The notes beneath the pieces are model-generated. The model had not been told where the DNA came from, ran no database searches, and worked only from the letters and a program-made list of their open reading frames with translations. A DNA stretch of 39,574 nt from Deltaproteobacteria bacterium HGW-Deltaproteobacteria-15 (GTDB lineage: Bacteria; Desulfobacterota; DSM-4660; Desulfatiglandales; HGW-15): contig PHBH01000072.1 of NCBI GenBank assembly GCA_002840535.1, forward strand, positions 6,968 to 46,541, written 5' to 3'. The position numbers and the translations under genes are program-made. This document shows, piece by piece, positions 17,428 through 26,007 of this stretch. Numbering within the stretch: the stretch's first letter is position 1; every line of letters begins with the position of its first letter.

Positions 17428-17505
17428 CGCCGGCCCCAGCATGCCCTTAAATGGCGGTTGAAAAGGTTCCCCCCCGGATATAAAAATGAGGAGGAGGAGA
17501 GGGCC

Positions 17506-18336
17506 ATGTTACCAAAAAGAAGACTGGGTAAGACCGATATGGAGATTACCATCATGGGACTTGGGGGCGAGGGGATCCTTCGCACCTACGACCATGAGGA
17601 TCAAGCCTATCGTCTGATAAACCGGGCCATCGATCTGGGGATCAACTACTTTGAATCGGCCAGGGCCTATTCCGGGAGCGAGGCTTACTACGGTCTCGCC
17701 CTCAAGGAAAGAAGGAAAGAGATTTATCTCACCAGCAAGTCCCATGGCAGAGACAAGGAAACCGCCATGGATCATCTCCGGCAGACCCTGAAGAACATGA
17801 GAACCGATTACCTTGATCTCTGGCAGGTTCACGACGTGAGGACCGAAGAGGATATCAGGGAGATTTTCGGCCCTGGCGGTGCAATCGAGGCTTTTGCCGA
17901 GGCCAGGGAAAAGGGGCTCGTCCGATACATCGGGGTGACAGGCCACCATAACCCTCTGGTGACACGTCGCTGCATGGAGTTGTATGAGTTCGACACGGTG
18001 CTCCTTCCGGTAAACCCTGCCGAGCCTTTCTACCGCAGTTTCATTGAGCATGTCATTCCCGCGGCAACCGAAAAAGGTATGGGAATCGTTGCCATGAAGG
18101 TCTACTTCAGGGGGTTCGTAACCAGGATTCCCGAGTTCGCCGGCTTGGGGCCGTTTTTCAGGTTTGCCTTGTCTCACCCGGTTTCCACGGCTGTGATCGG
18201 CTGCGACAGTATTGAACAACTCGAGGAGAACGTGTATTTTGCCGATACATTCACCCCGATGTCAGAGGATGAGATGACAGGGATGATGGAGTTCATCCAG
18301 CCCTATGCAAAGCAGTTGATGTATTACAAGCCCTGA
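17506..18336 (+). CDS. Aldo/keto reductase
   Basis: This is a 276-aa cytoplasmic NAD(P)H-dependent oxidoreductase with the TIM-barrel AKR fold. The ATG at 17506 is preceded by GAGGAGGAG; upstream in-frame codons come from repeats. Visible tetrad: Tyr55 (ARAYSGSE), Lys78 (YLTSKS) and His109 (LWQVHD). The position normally held by the catalytic Asp (FDTA) reads FESA, so it is Glu50. The C-terminal TAVIGCDSIEQLEENV is the usual cofactor-binding helix region. No ferredoxin-like C-terminal Cys motif is present, unlike many anaerobe AKRs. The substrate is unknown. It is monocistronic and surrounded by repeats. Confidence 0.88.
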   Translation: MLPKRRLGKTDMEITIMGLGGEGILRTYDHEDQAYRLINRAIDLGINYFESARAYSGSEAYYGLALKERRKEIYLTSKSHGRDKETAMDHLRQTLKNMRTDYLDLWQVHDVRTEEDIREIFGPGGAIEAFAEAREKGLVRYIGVTGHHNPLVTRRCMELYEFDTVLLPVNPAEPFYRSFIEHVIPAATEKGMGIVAMKVYFRGFVTRIPEFAGLGPFFRFALSHPVSTAVIGCDSIEQLEENVYFADTFTPMSEDEMTGMMEFIQPYAKQLMYYKP

Positions 18337-18346
18337 AGAGAGGAGC

Positions 18347-18424
18347 CTGAGGACAGAGGTCAGAAGTCGGAAGACAGAAGACAGAAGGCAGAGGACAGAG
18401 GTCAGAAGGCGGAAGTCGGAAGGC
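18347..18424. repeat. GACAGAGGTCAGAAG repeat
   Basis: Directly after the AKR stop lies a purine-rich run of GACAGAAG/GTCAGAAG units. It belongs to the same family as 11728-11955. It borders inverted repeat A and follows the same order as seen (inverted) at 13299-13416. Confidence 0.6.
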
Positions 18425-18451
18425 ACTAGCTTTCACATCAATTCGGGCTTT

Positions 18452-18539
18452 CGGAAGCAGCAACAATCATTAAGAGTTCGGTGCTGGTTTCTGATTCATT
18501 CGATGTTGGACGTTCGATGTTCGATGTTGGACGTTCATC
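18452..18539 (-). repeat. Long inverted repeat A, right copy
   Basis: These 88 bases are the reverse complement of 13299-13388 with one substitution and a 2-base indel. It ends 42 bases before the ATG of the nucleotidyltransferase, so it lies in that gene's leader or promoter region. Confidence 0.85.
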
Positions 18540-18581
18540 CCTGCAAACACGTTTCATAGGAGTTGGGAGCACAGACCACCC

Positions 18582-19475
18582 ATGAAGGCCATGATCCTAG
18601 CCGCAGGATTCGGAACAAGGCTCCGTCCTCTCTCGAACAAGAGGCCCAAACCCCTCATGCCCGTCGCAAACAGGCCTGTCATCCTTAGAAACATGGAGTA
18701 TCTCAGGGAGCATGGCGTCGAAGAAATCATAGTGAACGTTCATCACCATGCCGGTCAGGTGCTGGATTTCCTGGCCGGGCATGCTTTACCGGGGGTGAGG
18801 GTGGACGTACGCGTGGAAGCGGAGATCCTGGGTACAGGCGGTGGAATCAGGAACACGGCCGATTTCTGGGGTAGCGATCCGTTCATTGTTCTCAACGGCG
18901 ATGTCCTCACGGATTTGGACATCACCAGCGCCTTCGAGCAACACCTTGAGAAAAGGCCCGCGGCAACCCTGGTTCTTCACGATCAGCCGCCCTATAACAA
19001 GATCAAGGTGCGCGGCGACCGCATAACGGATATTCCCAGGGAGTACGGGTCGGATGGGCTGGCATTTACGGGAATCCATATCATGGAGCCGGAAATCCTC
19101 TCCCATATTCCTGACGGGTTCTCGGACATCGTGGACTGCTACCGTAATTTGATAACCGCCGGAGAGATGATTGGCTCCTTCGTCTCCAGGGGCCATTCCT
19201 GGAGGGATATAGGAAACCTTCCCGAATATGTCAGGGCAAATAAAGAGCTTGCAACCACTCCTTTCATCATGGGAAAGGGAAGCGAATGGGATCCTTCTGC
19301 GCGGTGGATCGATTGGGCGGTAATCGGAGAGGAGTGTCGCATCGGGAAAAGCTGCGAGATTACCCGTTCAGTGCTGTGGGATGGGGTGTGCGTAAGAGCC
19401 GGTGTAAAGGTTACGGACTGCGTGGTAACGGGCGGCGCTGTTGTGGAAAGAGATTGCTCCGGCGCAGTGATTTGA
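18582..19475 (+). CDS. Sugar-nucleotide pyrophosphorylase (nucleotidyltransferase)
   Basis: This 297-aa cytoplasmic enzyme transfers a nucleotide to a sugar 1-phosphate, giving an NDP-sugar for surface polysaccharide or cell-wall recycling. The N-terminal signature MILAAGFGTRLRPLSNKRPK with PLMPVANRP is the nucleotide and pyrophosphate loop. VLNGDVLTDLD carries the metal-binding Asp, and GTGGGIRN is the base-binding loop. The C-terminal 55 residues (WAVIGEECRIGKSCEI onward) are a short left-handed beta-helix of hexapeptide type, as in mannose-1-phosphate guanylyltransferase-like proteins. Substrate specificity (GDP-mannose, GDP-heptose or UDP-MurNAc type) cannot be decided. No close ribosome site is visible; GGGAG is 13 bases away. 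Confidence 0.85.
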   Translation: MKAMILAAGFGTRLRPLSNKRPKPLMPVANRPVILRNMEYLREHGVEEIIVNVHHHAGQVLDFLAGHALPGVRVDVRVEAEILGTGGGIRNTADFWGSDPFIVLNGDVLTDLDITSAFEQHLEKRPAATLVLHDQPPYNKIKVRGDRITDIPREYGSDGLAFTGIHIMEPEILSHIPDGFSDIVDCYRNLITAGEMIGSFVSRGHSWRDIGNLPEYVRANKELATTPFIMGKGSEWDPSARWIDWAVIGEECRIGKSCEITRSVLWDGVCVRAGVKVTDCVVTGGAVVERDCSGAVI

Positions 19476-19491
19476 CGAATGCACGGTAAAC

Positions 19492-19551
19492 AGTAGGCAG
19501 TCCCGCGAAACGACGCACGGGATCTGCGCTTCGCTTCAATAGGCAGTAAGC
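19492..19551 (-). repeat. Inverted repeat B, right copy
   Basis: These 60 bases match the reverse complement of 13426-13485 with four substitutions. It starts 16 bases after the nucleotidyltransferase stop. The following 19552-19795 holds only short CTGCTTACTGC-type repeats (about 19680-19720) and no gene. Confidence 0.8.
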
Positions 19552-19795
19552 TCTCCTGGCACTAATCAAATGGCGTAATGGAGCATCACTCCAGTACTCC
19601 AGGAATTCTGATACTAAAATATTGACTCCCCTCCGAGGATAGGCAAAGCCTGGTCTTACTGGTCCGTATCTTTACCTTGTTCTTGCTGCTTACTGCCCAC
19701 TGCTTACTGCTTACTATTCTTTCCCTCATAACCCGCTGATATCGTCCGGCAAGAGTCAAACCCCTTCTTATGCCTCCGGAGTTCCTCCTTTTGCC

Positions 19796-19824
19796 TTGAC
19801 TATCAAGGGTAATTGGATTACAAG
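19796..19824 (+). promoter_or_regulatory. Candidate promoter for lysS-lol-bam-lpx operon
   Basis: TTGACT (5 of 6 matches to -35) is followed by a 17-base spacer and TACAAG (4 of 6 matches to -10). An A/T-rich TATATAAAT at about 19839-19847 could be an alternative -10. The leader to lysS would be about 50-70 bases. It is the only promoter-like site seen before the plus-strand operon. Confidence 0.45.
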
Positions 19825-19898
19825 CATACGTTCAACTTATATAAATAACTGAATAATGTCGACGAGATCGTCGGAAGGAAAGCCGGGTTCTGAGCGCA

Positions 19899-21386
19899 AT
19901 GACGGAGAAGACGAGCAATATTTTTGAAGAAAGAAGAAAGAAGGCGGATGACCTGAGGGAGTTGGGGGTTCCTCTCTACCCGGCAGGATATCAGGTCAGC
20001 ATAACTGCATCAGAGGCACTGCGCCGTTTTGGGGACATGGACGCGCAGGCCCTTGAAGAGAAACACGAGACCTTTTCCATGGCCGGAAGAATCATGGCTC
20101 TCCGCGATTTCGGCAAGGCCTCCTTCATCCACATTATGGACAGGAGCGGCCGAATCCAGGCCTACATCAGGAAGGACAAGATCGGCGAGGAGAGCTTCAA
20201 GACGTTCAAACTCATGGACATAGGGGATTTCATTGGGATCGAGGGCTCGTTCTTCCGGACCAGGACCGGGGAATTGACCATGCTTGCAGAGAAGATCCGG
20301 CTTCTTTCAAAATCCCTCAGACCCCTTCCGGAAAAATGGCATGGTTTGACCGATGTGGAAACCCGTTACCGCCAAAGATACCTGGACCTCATCGTCAATG
20401 AGGGGGTGCGCGACCTTTTCGCACTGAGGAGCAAGGTCATCCAATCCATCCGGGAGTTCCTGATTGAGAGGGATTTTCTGGAGGTGGAGACCCCGATGAT
20501 GCAGCCGATTCCGGGCGGCGCCACGGCAAGACCGTTCAAGACCTATCACAATGCGCTCGGCATGAATCTCTATCTGAGGGTGGCTCCCGAGCTTTACCTC
20601 AAGAGGCTGGTGGTGGGGGGCTTTGATCGGGTTTTCGAGATAAACCGGAACTTCAGAAACGAGGGGATTTCCGTCAAACATAACCCCGAATTCACCATGC
20701 TTGAATTCTACATGGCCTATGCAACCTATCATGACCTGATGACCCTCACGGAAGAGCTCTTCTGCTTTCTGCTGGAGCGGTTTTTCGGAAAGAAAACTAT
20801 CCAGTACCAGAACCGGACGATCGACTTCACGCCCCCATGGCCCAGGATTTCCTTTATGGACGCGCTAAGGAAGACAGCAGGAATGAGCGACGGGGATATG
20901 GGGGATATCGGCGCTGCAAGCGCGTTTGCCAGAGAAAGGAACATCGTTCTTTCCAAAGAAGACAATCTTGGCAAAATCCTGGCCAAGATCTTCGATCAGT
21001 TGATCGAGCCCGAGCTTGTGAACCCCACATTTGTGTACGGCTACCCCACCGAGATTTCCCCCCTCTCCCGCCGAAACGATCAGAACCCCGAGATTGTCGA
21101 TCGTTTCGAACTCTTCATCGGAGGCAAGGAAATCGCGAACGCTTTCACAGAGTTGAATGATCCCATCGATCAGCGGGAGAGATTTCTCCAACAGGTCTCT
21201 CTCCGTGAGTCGGGAGACGAAGAGGCTCAGTTCATGGACGAGGATTACATCGCGGCTATGGAGCACGGCCTGCCCCCAACCGCAGGGGAAGGCATCGGGA
21301 TCGACAGGGTGATCATGCTCCTGACCGACTCCCCCTCCATCAGGGACGTGATTCTGTTCCCTCACATGAGGTCCAGGCAGGACTGA
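19899..21386 (+). CDS. lysS: Lysyl-tRNA synthetase, class II
   Basis: This 495-aa cytoplasmic enzyme charges tRNA-Lys with lysine using ATP. It has an N-terminal OB-fold anticodon-binding domain (about 55-150: MAGRIMALRDFGKASFIHIM), then the class II catalytic core. Motif 2 is FRNEGISVKHNPEFTMLEFY, and motif 3 is GEGIGIDRVIMLLTDSPSIR near the C-terminus. GGATARPF and PELYLKRL are family blocks. The length is normal for bacterial LysS. The ATG at 19899 gives the expected N-terminus (NIFEERRKKADDLRELG). It is the first gene of the envelope operon; lolC starts five bases after its stop. Confidence 0.97.
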   Translation: MTEKTSNIFEERRKKADDLRELGVPLYPAGYQVSITASEALRRFGDMDAQALEEKHETFSMAGRIMALRDFGKASFIHIMDRSGRIQAYIRKDKIGEESFKTFKLMDIGDFIGIEGSFFRTRTGELTMLAEKIRLLSKSLRPLPEKWHGLTDVETRYRQRYLDLIVNEGVRDLFALRSKVIQSIREFLIERDFLEVETPMMQPIPGGATARPFKTYHNALGMNLYLRVAPELYLKRLVVGGFDRVFEINRNFRNEGISVKHNPEFTMLEFYMAYATYHDLMTLTEELFCFLLERFFGKKTIQYQNRTIDFTPPWPRISFMDALRKTAGMSDGDMGDIGAASAFARERNIVLSKEDNLGKILAKIFDQLIEPELVNPTFVYGYPTEISPLSRRNDQNPEIVDRFELFIGGKEIANAFTELNDPIDQRERFLQQVSLRESGDEEAQFMDEDYIAAMEHGLPPTAGEGIGIDRVIMLLTDSPSIRDVILFPHMRSRQD

Positions 21387-21391
21387 AAAAG

Positions 21392-22618
21392 ATGCGTTTC
21401 GAACTGTTCATTGCATCCAGATATCTCAGGGCCAAGCGAAAGCAGGCATTCATTTCCGTTATCACCATCATCTCCATCACAGGAGTCATGATGGGTGTCA
21501 TGGCTTTGATCGTGGTGCTTTCGGTCATGAACGGTTTCCGGGAAGATCTCATGTCCAAAATCCTGGGTGTAAACTCCCACCTGCTCATCCTGAGCCACGA
21601 GGGCTCGTTTGCACGTCATGAAGAGGTCTCCCGCCGGGCTGAAGAGGTGGCCGGCGTCATTGCAACAACTCCTTTCATATACAGCCAGGTTATGTTAAAC
21701 AGTCCCGGCAGCATTTCCGGCGCCGTCCTCAGGGGGCTGGATACGGCCACGGCCGGCAAGGTGATCGGCGTGGATACCATGATCAAAAAAGGGGTTCTCC
21801 GCGCCCTGGATGAACTCCATGGAGGGCTTCCCGGCATCATCCCCGGAACAGAGCTCGCACGACAGCTCGGAGTCCAGCCCGGGGACGAATTAAGCGTGAT
21901 TTCCCCGCAAGGCAAGTTGACGCCCATGGGAAGGGTTCCTGAAAGTCGGAAATTCAGGGTGGTCGCTCTATTTGACTCGGGCATGTATGAATACGACTCT
22001 TCAATGGTATACGTCTCCCTCAAGGAGGCTCAGGACTTTCTGGGAATGGAAGACCGGGTCAGCGGGGTTGAAGTCAAGGTGACGGACATCTACAAGTCGG
22101 ATCGCATTGGGGAAGTCATTGCCAAAACCCTGAGGTATCCCTTCTGGACCAAAGACTGGAAGGTCATGAACCGGAGCCTTGTGTCCGCCCTCAAGCTCGA
22201 AAAAATCACCATGTTCGTCATTCTTATCATGATCGTTCTCGTAGGGGCTCTGAACATCATCAGCACCCTGGTCATGGTGGTCATGGAGAAGACGCGGGAT
22301 GTCGCCATACTGCGCGCCATGGGCGCAACAGCGAAAAGCATCATGTCCATATTCATGGCCCAGGGTCTGCTGGTGGGTCTCGTAGGGACAATCGTCGGAC
22401 TGGGGGCCGGCCTGGGGATCTGCAGGCTTCTCGGCAAATACAAGTTCATCAAATTGCCGGCAGACATCTATTACATCTCCACCTTACCGGTAAAGGTCGA
22501 GGTCCTCGATGTAGTCTATGTGAGCACGGCCGCGGTGCTCATTTCCTTCATCGCCACCCTTTATCCCTCCTGGCGTGCATCGAGGCTGAATCCGGTGGAG
22601 GCGTTGAGATACGAGTGA
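21392..22618 (+). CDS. lolC: Lipoprotein-releasing ABC transporter permease (LolC/LolE type)
   Basis: This 408-aa inner-membrane protein extracts outer-membrane lipoproteins from the inner membrane and hands them to LolA, working with LolD. It has the typical FtsX/MacB-type layout: a first transmembrane helix after FIASRYLRAKRKQAFISVIT, a large periplasmic domain (about 50-265), and three C-terminal helices starting at TMFVILIMIVLVGALNIIST and ending with YPSWRASRLNPVEALRYE. The E-K-T-R-D-V-A-I-L-R-A-M-G coupling segment is present. Only one permease gene is found next to lolD, so the transporter may be a homodimer or LolF-like, unless a second permease lies elsewhere. Confidence 0.92.
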   Translation: MRFELFIASRYLRAKRKQAFISVITIISITGVMMGVMALIVVLSVMNGFREDLMSKILGVNSHLLILSHEGSFARHEEVSRRAEEVAGVIATTPFIYSQVMLNSPGSISGAVLRGLDTATAGKVIGVDTMIKKGVLRALDELHGGLPGIIPGTELARQLGVQPGDELSVISPQGKLTPMGRVPESRKFRVVALFDSGMYEYDSSMVYVSLKEAQDFLGMEDRVSGVEVKVTDIYKSDRIGEVIAKTLRYPFWTKDWKVMNRSLVSALKLEKITMFVILIMIVLVGALNIISTLVMVVMEKTRDVAILRAMGATAKSIMSIFMAQGLLVGLVGTIVGLGAGLGICRLLGKYKFIKLPADIYYISTLPVKVEVLDVVYVSTAAVLISFIATLYPSWRASRLNPVEALRYE

Positions 22619-22646
22619 TGCAGCAAAGAGTTTCTTGGAGAGAACG

Positions 22647-23324
22647 GTGTTAGTCCTGGAGAACGTTCAGAAGTCGTTCAGGCATGATCATACCGTCATC
22701 GATGTTCTGAAGGGGATCGATCTCACCATTCTGCAGGGAGAGAGCGTGGCCGTCCTTGGGGCTTCAGGGGTCGGCAAATCAACCCTCCTGAATATTATGG
22801 GTGGACTGGAACCGCCTACGGTGGGAATGGTCTTTTTCCAGGAGCAGAATATGACCGGGATGGAGGAACCCGCCCTGTGCAGTTGGAGAAACAGGGAGAT
22901 CGGGTTTGTTTTCCAGTTTCATCACCTGCTGCCTGAATTCACCGCCATTGAGAATGCGATGATGCCTGCCCTGATCGCTCGTCTTTCACGCGAAGTCGCA
23001 ATGGAGATGGCGATTCAAATCCTGAAGAATGTAGGTCTTGAAAAACGTCTCACCCATCGCATTGGAGAACTCTCAGGAGGCGAGCAGCAGAGGGTTGCAA
23101 TTGCGAGGGCATTGATCATGCGTCCGAAACTCCTGCTCGCCGATGAACCGACCGGCAATCTGGATGCCAAAACAGGAGAGGGCGTGGGTGACCTGCTCCT
23201 TGAATTTAACCGAAAAGAAGGCCTGGCAATGGTGATTGCCACCCATAACCGGCGCCTGGCCGAGAAGATGTCCCGGCAGATGGAGATCGTGGATGGGCGG
23301 ATTCATGAGGAGAAGCAAAGGTAA
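22647..23324 (+). CDS. lolD: Lipoprotein-releasing ABC transporter ATPase LolD
   Basis: This 225-aa ATPase powers LolC-type lipoprotein release. Motifs: Walker A GASGVGKST (about 39-47), Q-loop FVFQFHHLLPEFTAIENAMMP (the LolD/MacB-type sequence), signature LSGGEQQRVAIARAL, Walker B LLLADEPTGNLDAKTG and the H-loop IATHN. The start is uncertain: GTG at 22647 has GGAGAG just upstream and is chosen here, while an in-frame TTG at 22635 would add four residues. It overlaps the next gene, bamA, by 20 bases, which suggests translational coupling. Confidence 0.94.
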   Translation: MLVLENVQKSFRHDHTVIDVLKGIDLTILQGESVAVLGASGVGKSTLLNIMGGLEPPTVGMVFFQEQNMTGMEEPALCSWRNREIGFVFQFHHLLPEFTAIENAMMPALIARLSREVAMEMAIQILKNVGLEKRLTHRIGELSGGEQQRVAIARALIMRPKLLLADEPTGNLDAKTGEGVGDLLLEFNRKEGLAMVIATHNRRLAEKMSRQMEIVDGRIHEEKQR

Positions 23325-25977
23325 TGTGATCGCGGCCGCGTTGTTTTCTCTGCTGGCCTTCTGGGGAGGGCTGGCTTGTCCTGTTCATGCGCAGGAGAAG
23401 AAAACGATAGCCGTGCTGCCCTTCAAGATTCATTCTCCCCAACCTTTGGACCCATTGAAACTTCAACTCCAGGAAATGCTTGCCGCCCGTATGACCAAGG
23501 AAGGGTTCGAGGTGGTAAGCCTCGGCACAGTCAATGCTCATCCAATGGCGCAGTTGCCCGTCACAGAAGCAAGGGATGCCGCGACATTAGGCAGGGACGT
23601 GAATGCCGATTACGTGCTCATCGGCAGCCTGACCCATATCGGTGGGAAGATCAGCCTCGACGTCAAGGCGGTGGATGTGACAGCCCGGAAGCCTCCGTTT
23701 TCGCTCTTTGTGGTTGAAGACGATATCGAGAGATTGCCTGAGGCCGTTGAAAGGGCGACGAACAGTCTCTCCAACCAGATCGCGGGATTCATTCAAATTG
23801 ACTCCGTTCTGGTCAGAGGGAACAGGCGCATCGAATCCGAAGCCATCCTGGCCGTGGTGGAGAGCAGGAAAGGAGACAGGCTTGACCAGGAGAAGCTGGA
23901 CAAAGACCTGAGATCGATCTATGCCATGGGCTTTTTCAAGGACGTGAACATGGAAATCGAGGACGGTCCGAAGGGCAAGATCGTGATCGTCAGTGTGAAC
24001 GAGAAGCCTTCCATTTCCAAGATCGCCTTTGAGGGAAACAAAAAGGAGAAGGAGGATGATCTAAAGAAAGAAACGGGAATCAAGCTCTATTCCATTCTGA
24101 ACCCCAGCGAGATCAAGCAGAGCATCAATCGTCTGAGAGAGTATTATCGCCAGAAGGGCTATTACAACGTGGAGATCAAGTCGGAGGTCAAAGAGACACC
24201 CAACAACGAAGTGGCGCTGATTTACCAGATTGAAGAAGGCAAGAAGCTCTACATCAGGGATATCGAGTTTACCGGGAATACGCAATTCAGCGATCGGCAG
24301 CTCAAGAAGCAGATGGAAATCAGTGAAAAGGGCCTTCTCTCCTTTATTACAAAGTCTGGCGTTTTCAACAAGGAAAAGCTGGAATTCGATCTCCAGAAAA
24401 TAACCGCCTTTTACCACAATCACGGCTACATCAGGGCAAAGACAGGGGAGCCCGAGGTCATCGTGGGAGAAAACGGGTTGACCATTGCCATCGAGATCAT
24501 CGAAGGGAATCAGTACGCGGTGGATAATGTCAGGGTCACCGGTGACCTCCTCCGGCCCGAGGAAGAGCTGCTCAAGAGGGTGAAGATCAACAAGGAGAAA
24601 AATTTCAGCAGAGAGATTGTAAGAAAGGATTCGCTCGCCTTGCGGGACCTTTATGCGGATGAAGGCTATGCTTATGCCGAAGTCGTTCCGCAGGTTCAGG
24701 AAGATGATAAGAAAAAGCTTGTGGACATCACCTACCAGGTGACTCAGAACAAAAAGGTCCTGTTCGAAAGGATCAATATTACGGGAAACACCGAAACCCG
24801 CGACAAAGTGGTCCGGCGGGAGTTGAAGGTCGCTGAAGGGGAATATTTCAGCGGCCAGGAGCTCAAGAAAAGCACCCAGAACCTGCATCGTCTCGGGTTT
24901 TTCGAGGATGTGGAAATCCAGACCAAGAAAGGGAGCCAGGATGACTTGATGGTGCTCGATATCGCAGTGAAGGAGCGGCCTACGGGCTCCTTTTCCGTAG
25001 GCGCCGGATACAGCTCTTTCGATAGTGCGATAGGCATGTTCAGCGTCGCGCAAAACAATCTCTTCGGCAAGGGCCAGAAGCTCTCCGCAACAGGATCCAT
25101 CGGCGCCAGGACCACGGAAATGGATATCAAGTTTACCGAGCCCTGGCTCTTTGACAGGAGGATCTCCGCCGAGTTCGATGTGTACAAATTTGAACGGCAG
25201 TACTACGAATACACCAAAGACAGCCTCGGCGGGGCTCTCCGGCTGGGTTTTCCCATTGGGTTTGACGAAGATTTCACGAGAGGGTTGGTGGGGTATGCGT
25301 ACGAAGATGCTGATATCAGCGATGTATTTGAGGACGCATCCATTCTGATCCAGGAGATGGTAGGGAGGAATGTCACCAGCAGCATGACCTTCGGCCTGCG
25401 CCGCAACTCCAAGGACAGACCCTGGAACACCCGTGAGGGATCCTACAACAGCATCACTTATGAGTATGCCGGAGGTCCCCTGGGCGGCGATGTCGGGTTC
25501 GACCGGTATCAGGTCACCTCGGGCTGGTATTTTCCTCTTCCCAAGGATACTTCCTTCATGGCCCAGGGAAGGTGGGGTTATGTTGTAAAGAGAGGTGATG
25601 AAAAGCTGCCGGTTTATCAGAAATTTCGCCTTGGGGGTATCAATACAATCCGCGGATTCGACGATTATTCCATCTCGCCCAGGGATCCCGATACCGGAGA
25701 CAGAATCGGCGGCGAAAAAATGATGATTTTCAATTTTGAATACCGCTTTCCTCTTATAAAAGATCAGGGGATCACGGGCATCGTTTTTTTCGATGCCGGG
25801 AACTCCTGGACCAAAGACGACAGCTACAGCTTCAGCGATGTAAAGAAGTCCGTGGGGACAGGAATCCGGTGGTATTCCCCGATCGGGCCGCTTCGCATCG
25901 AATATGGTTGGGTAATCGGCCCCGTAGAAGATGAGGAATCGGGCGCCTGGGCCTTTTCAGTGGGGGGAATTTTTTAA
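23305..25977 (+). CDS. bamA: Outer-membrane protein assembly factor BamA with extra N-terminal TolB-like domain
   Basis: This 890-aa protein is the core of the BAM complex, which folds beta-barrel proteins into the outer membrane. The ATG at 23305 follows GGATGGG and opens a signal peptide cleaved near VHA-Q. The usual BamA is about 800 aa. Here, residues about 30-160 form an additional domain beginning KKTIAVLPFKIHSP and containing DYVLIGSLTHIGGKISLDV, which resembles the N-terminal domain of TolB or FlgO. Five POTRA domains follow (from IDSVLVRGNRRIESEAI), then the barrel starting at SFSVGAGYSSFDS. The loop-6 motif reads IRGF, and the protein ends in the expected terminal Phe (SVGGIF). Its neighbours skp and lolCD fit its role. 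Confidence 0.95.
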   Translation: MRRSKGNVIAAALFSLLAFWGGLACPVHAQEKKTIAVLPFKIHSPQPLDPLKLQLQEMLAARMTKEGFEVVSLGTVNAHPMAQLPVTEARDAATLGRDVNADYVLIGSLTHIGGKISLDVKAVDVTARKPPFSLFVVEDDIERLPEAVERATNSLSNQIAGFIQIDSVLVRGNRRIESEAILAVVESRKGDRLDQEKLDKDLRSIYAMGFFKDVNMEIEDGPKGKIVIVSVNEKPSISKIAFEGNKKEKEDDLKKETGIKLYSILNPSEIKQSINRLREYYRQKGYYNVEIKSEVKETPNNEVALIYQIEEGKKLYIRDIEFTGNTQFSDRQLKKQMEISEKGLLSFITKSGVFNKEKLEFDLQKITAFYHNHGYIRAKTGEPEVIVGENGLTIAIEIIEGNQYAVDNVRVTGDLLRPEEELLKRVKINKEKNFSREIVRKDSLALRDLYADEGYAYAEVVPQVQEDDKKKLVDITYQVTQNKKVLFERINITGNTETRDKVVRRELKVAEGEYFSGQELKKSTQNLHRLGFFEDVEIQTKKGSQDDLMVLDIAVKERPTGSFSVGAGYSSFDSAIGMFSVAQNNLFGKGQKLSATGSIGARTTEMDIKFTEPWLFDRRISAEFDVYKFERQYYEYTKDSLGGALRLGFPIGFDEDFTRGLVGYAYEDADISDVFEDASILIQEMVGRNVTSSMTFGLRRNSKDRPWNTREGSYNSITYEYAGGPLGGDVGFDRYQVTSGWYFPLPKDTSFMAQGRWGYVVKRGDEKLPVYQKFRLGGINTIRGFDDYSISPRDPDTGDRIGGEKMMIFNFEYRFPLIKDQGITGIVFFDAGNSWTKDDSYSFSDVKKSVGTGIRWYSPIGPLRIEYGWVIGPVEDEESGAWAFSVGGIF

Positions 25978-26007
25978 TCAGTATTACCAAAGCATGGGGG
26001 AATAAAT

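Noticed and set aside
24061..25053. A 330-codon minus-strand frame inside bamA
   Set aside because: The plus-strand frame is BamA with clear POTRA and barrel motifs. The antisense translation is leucine-rich mirror coding.
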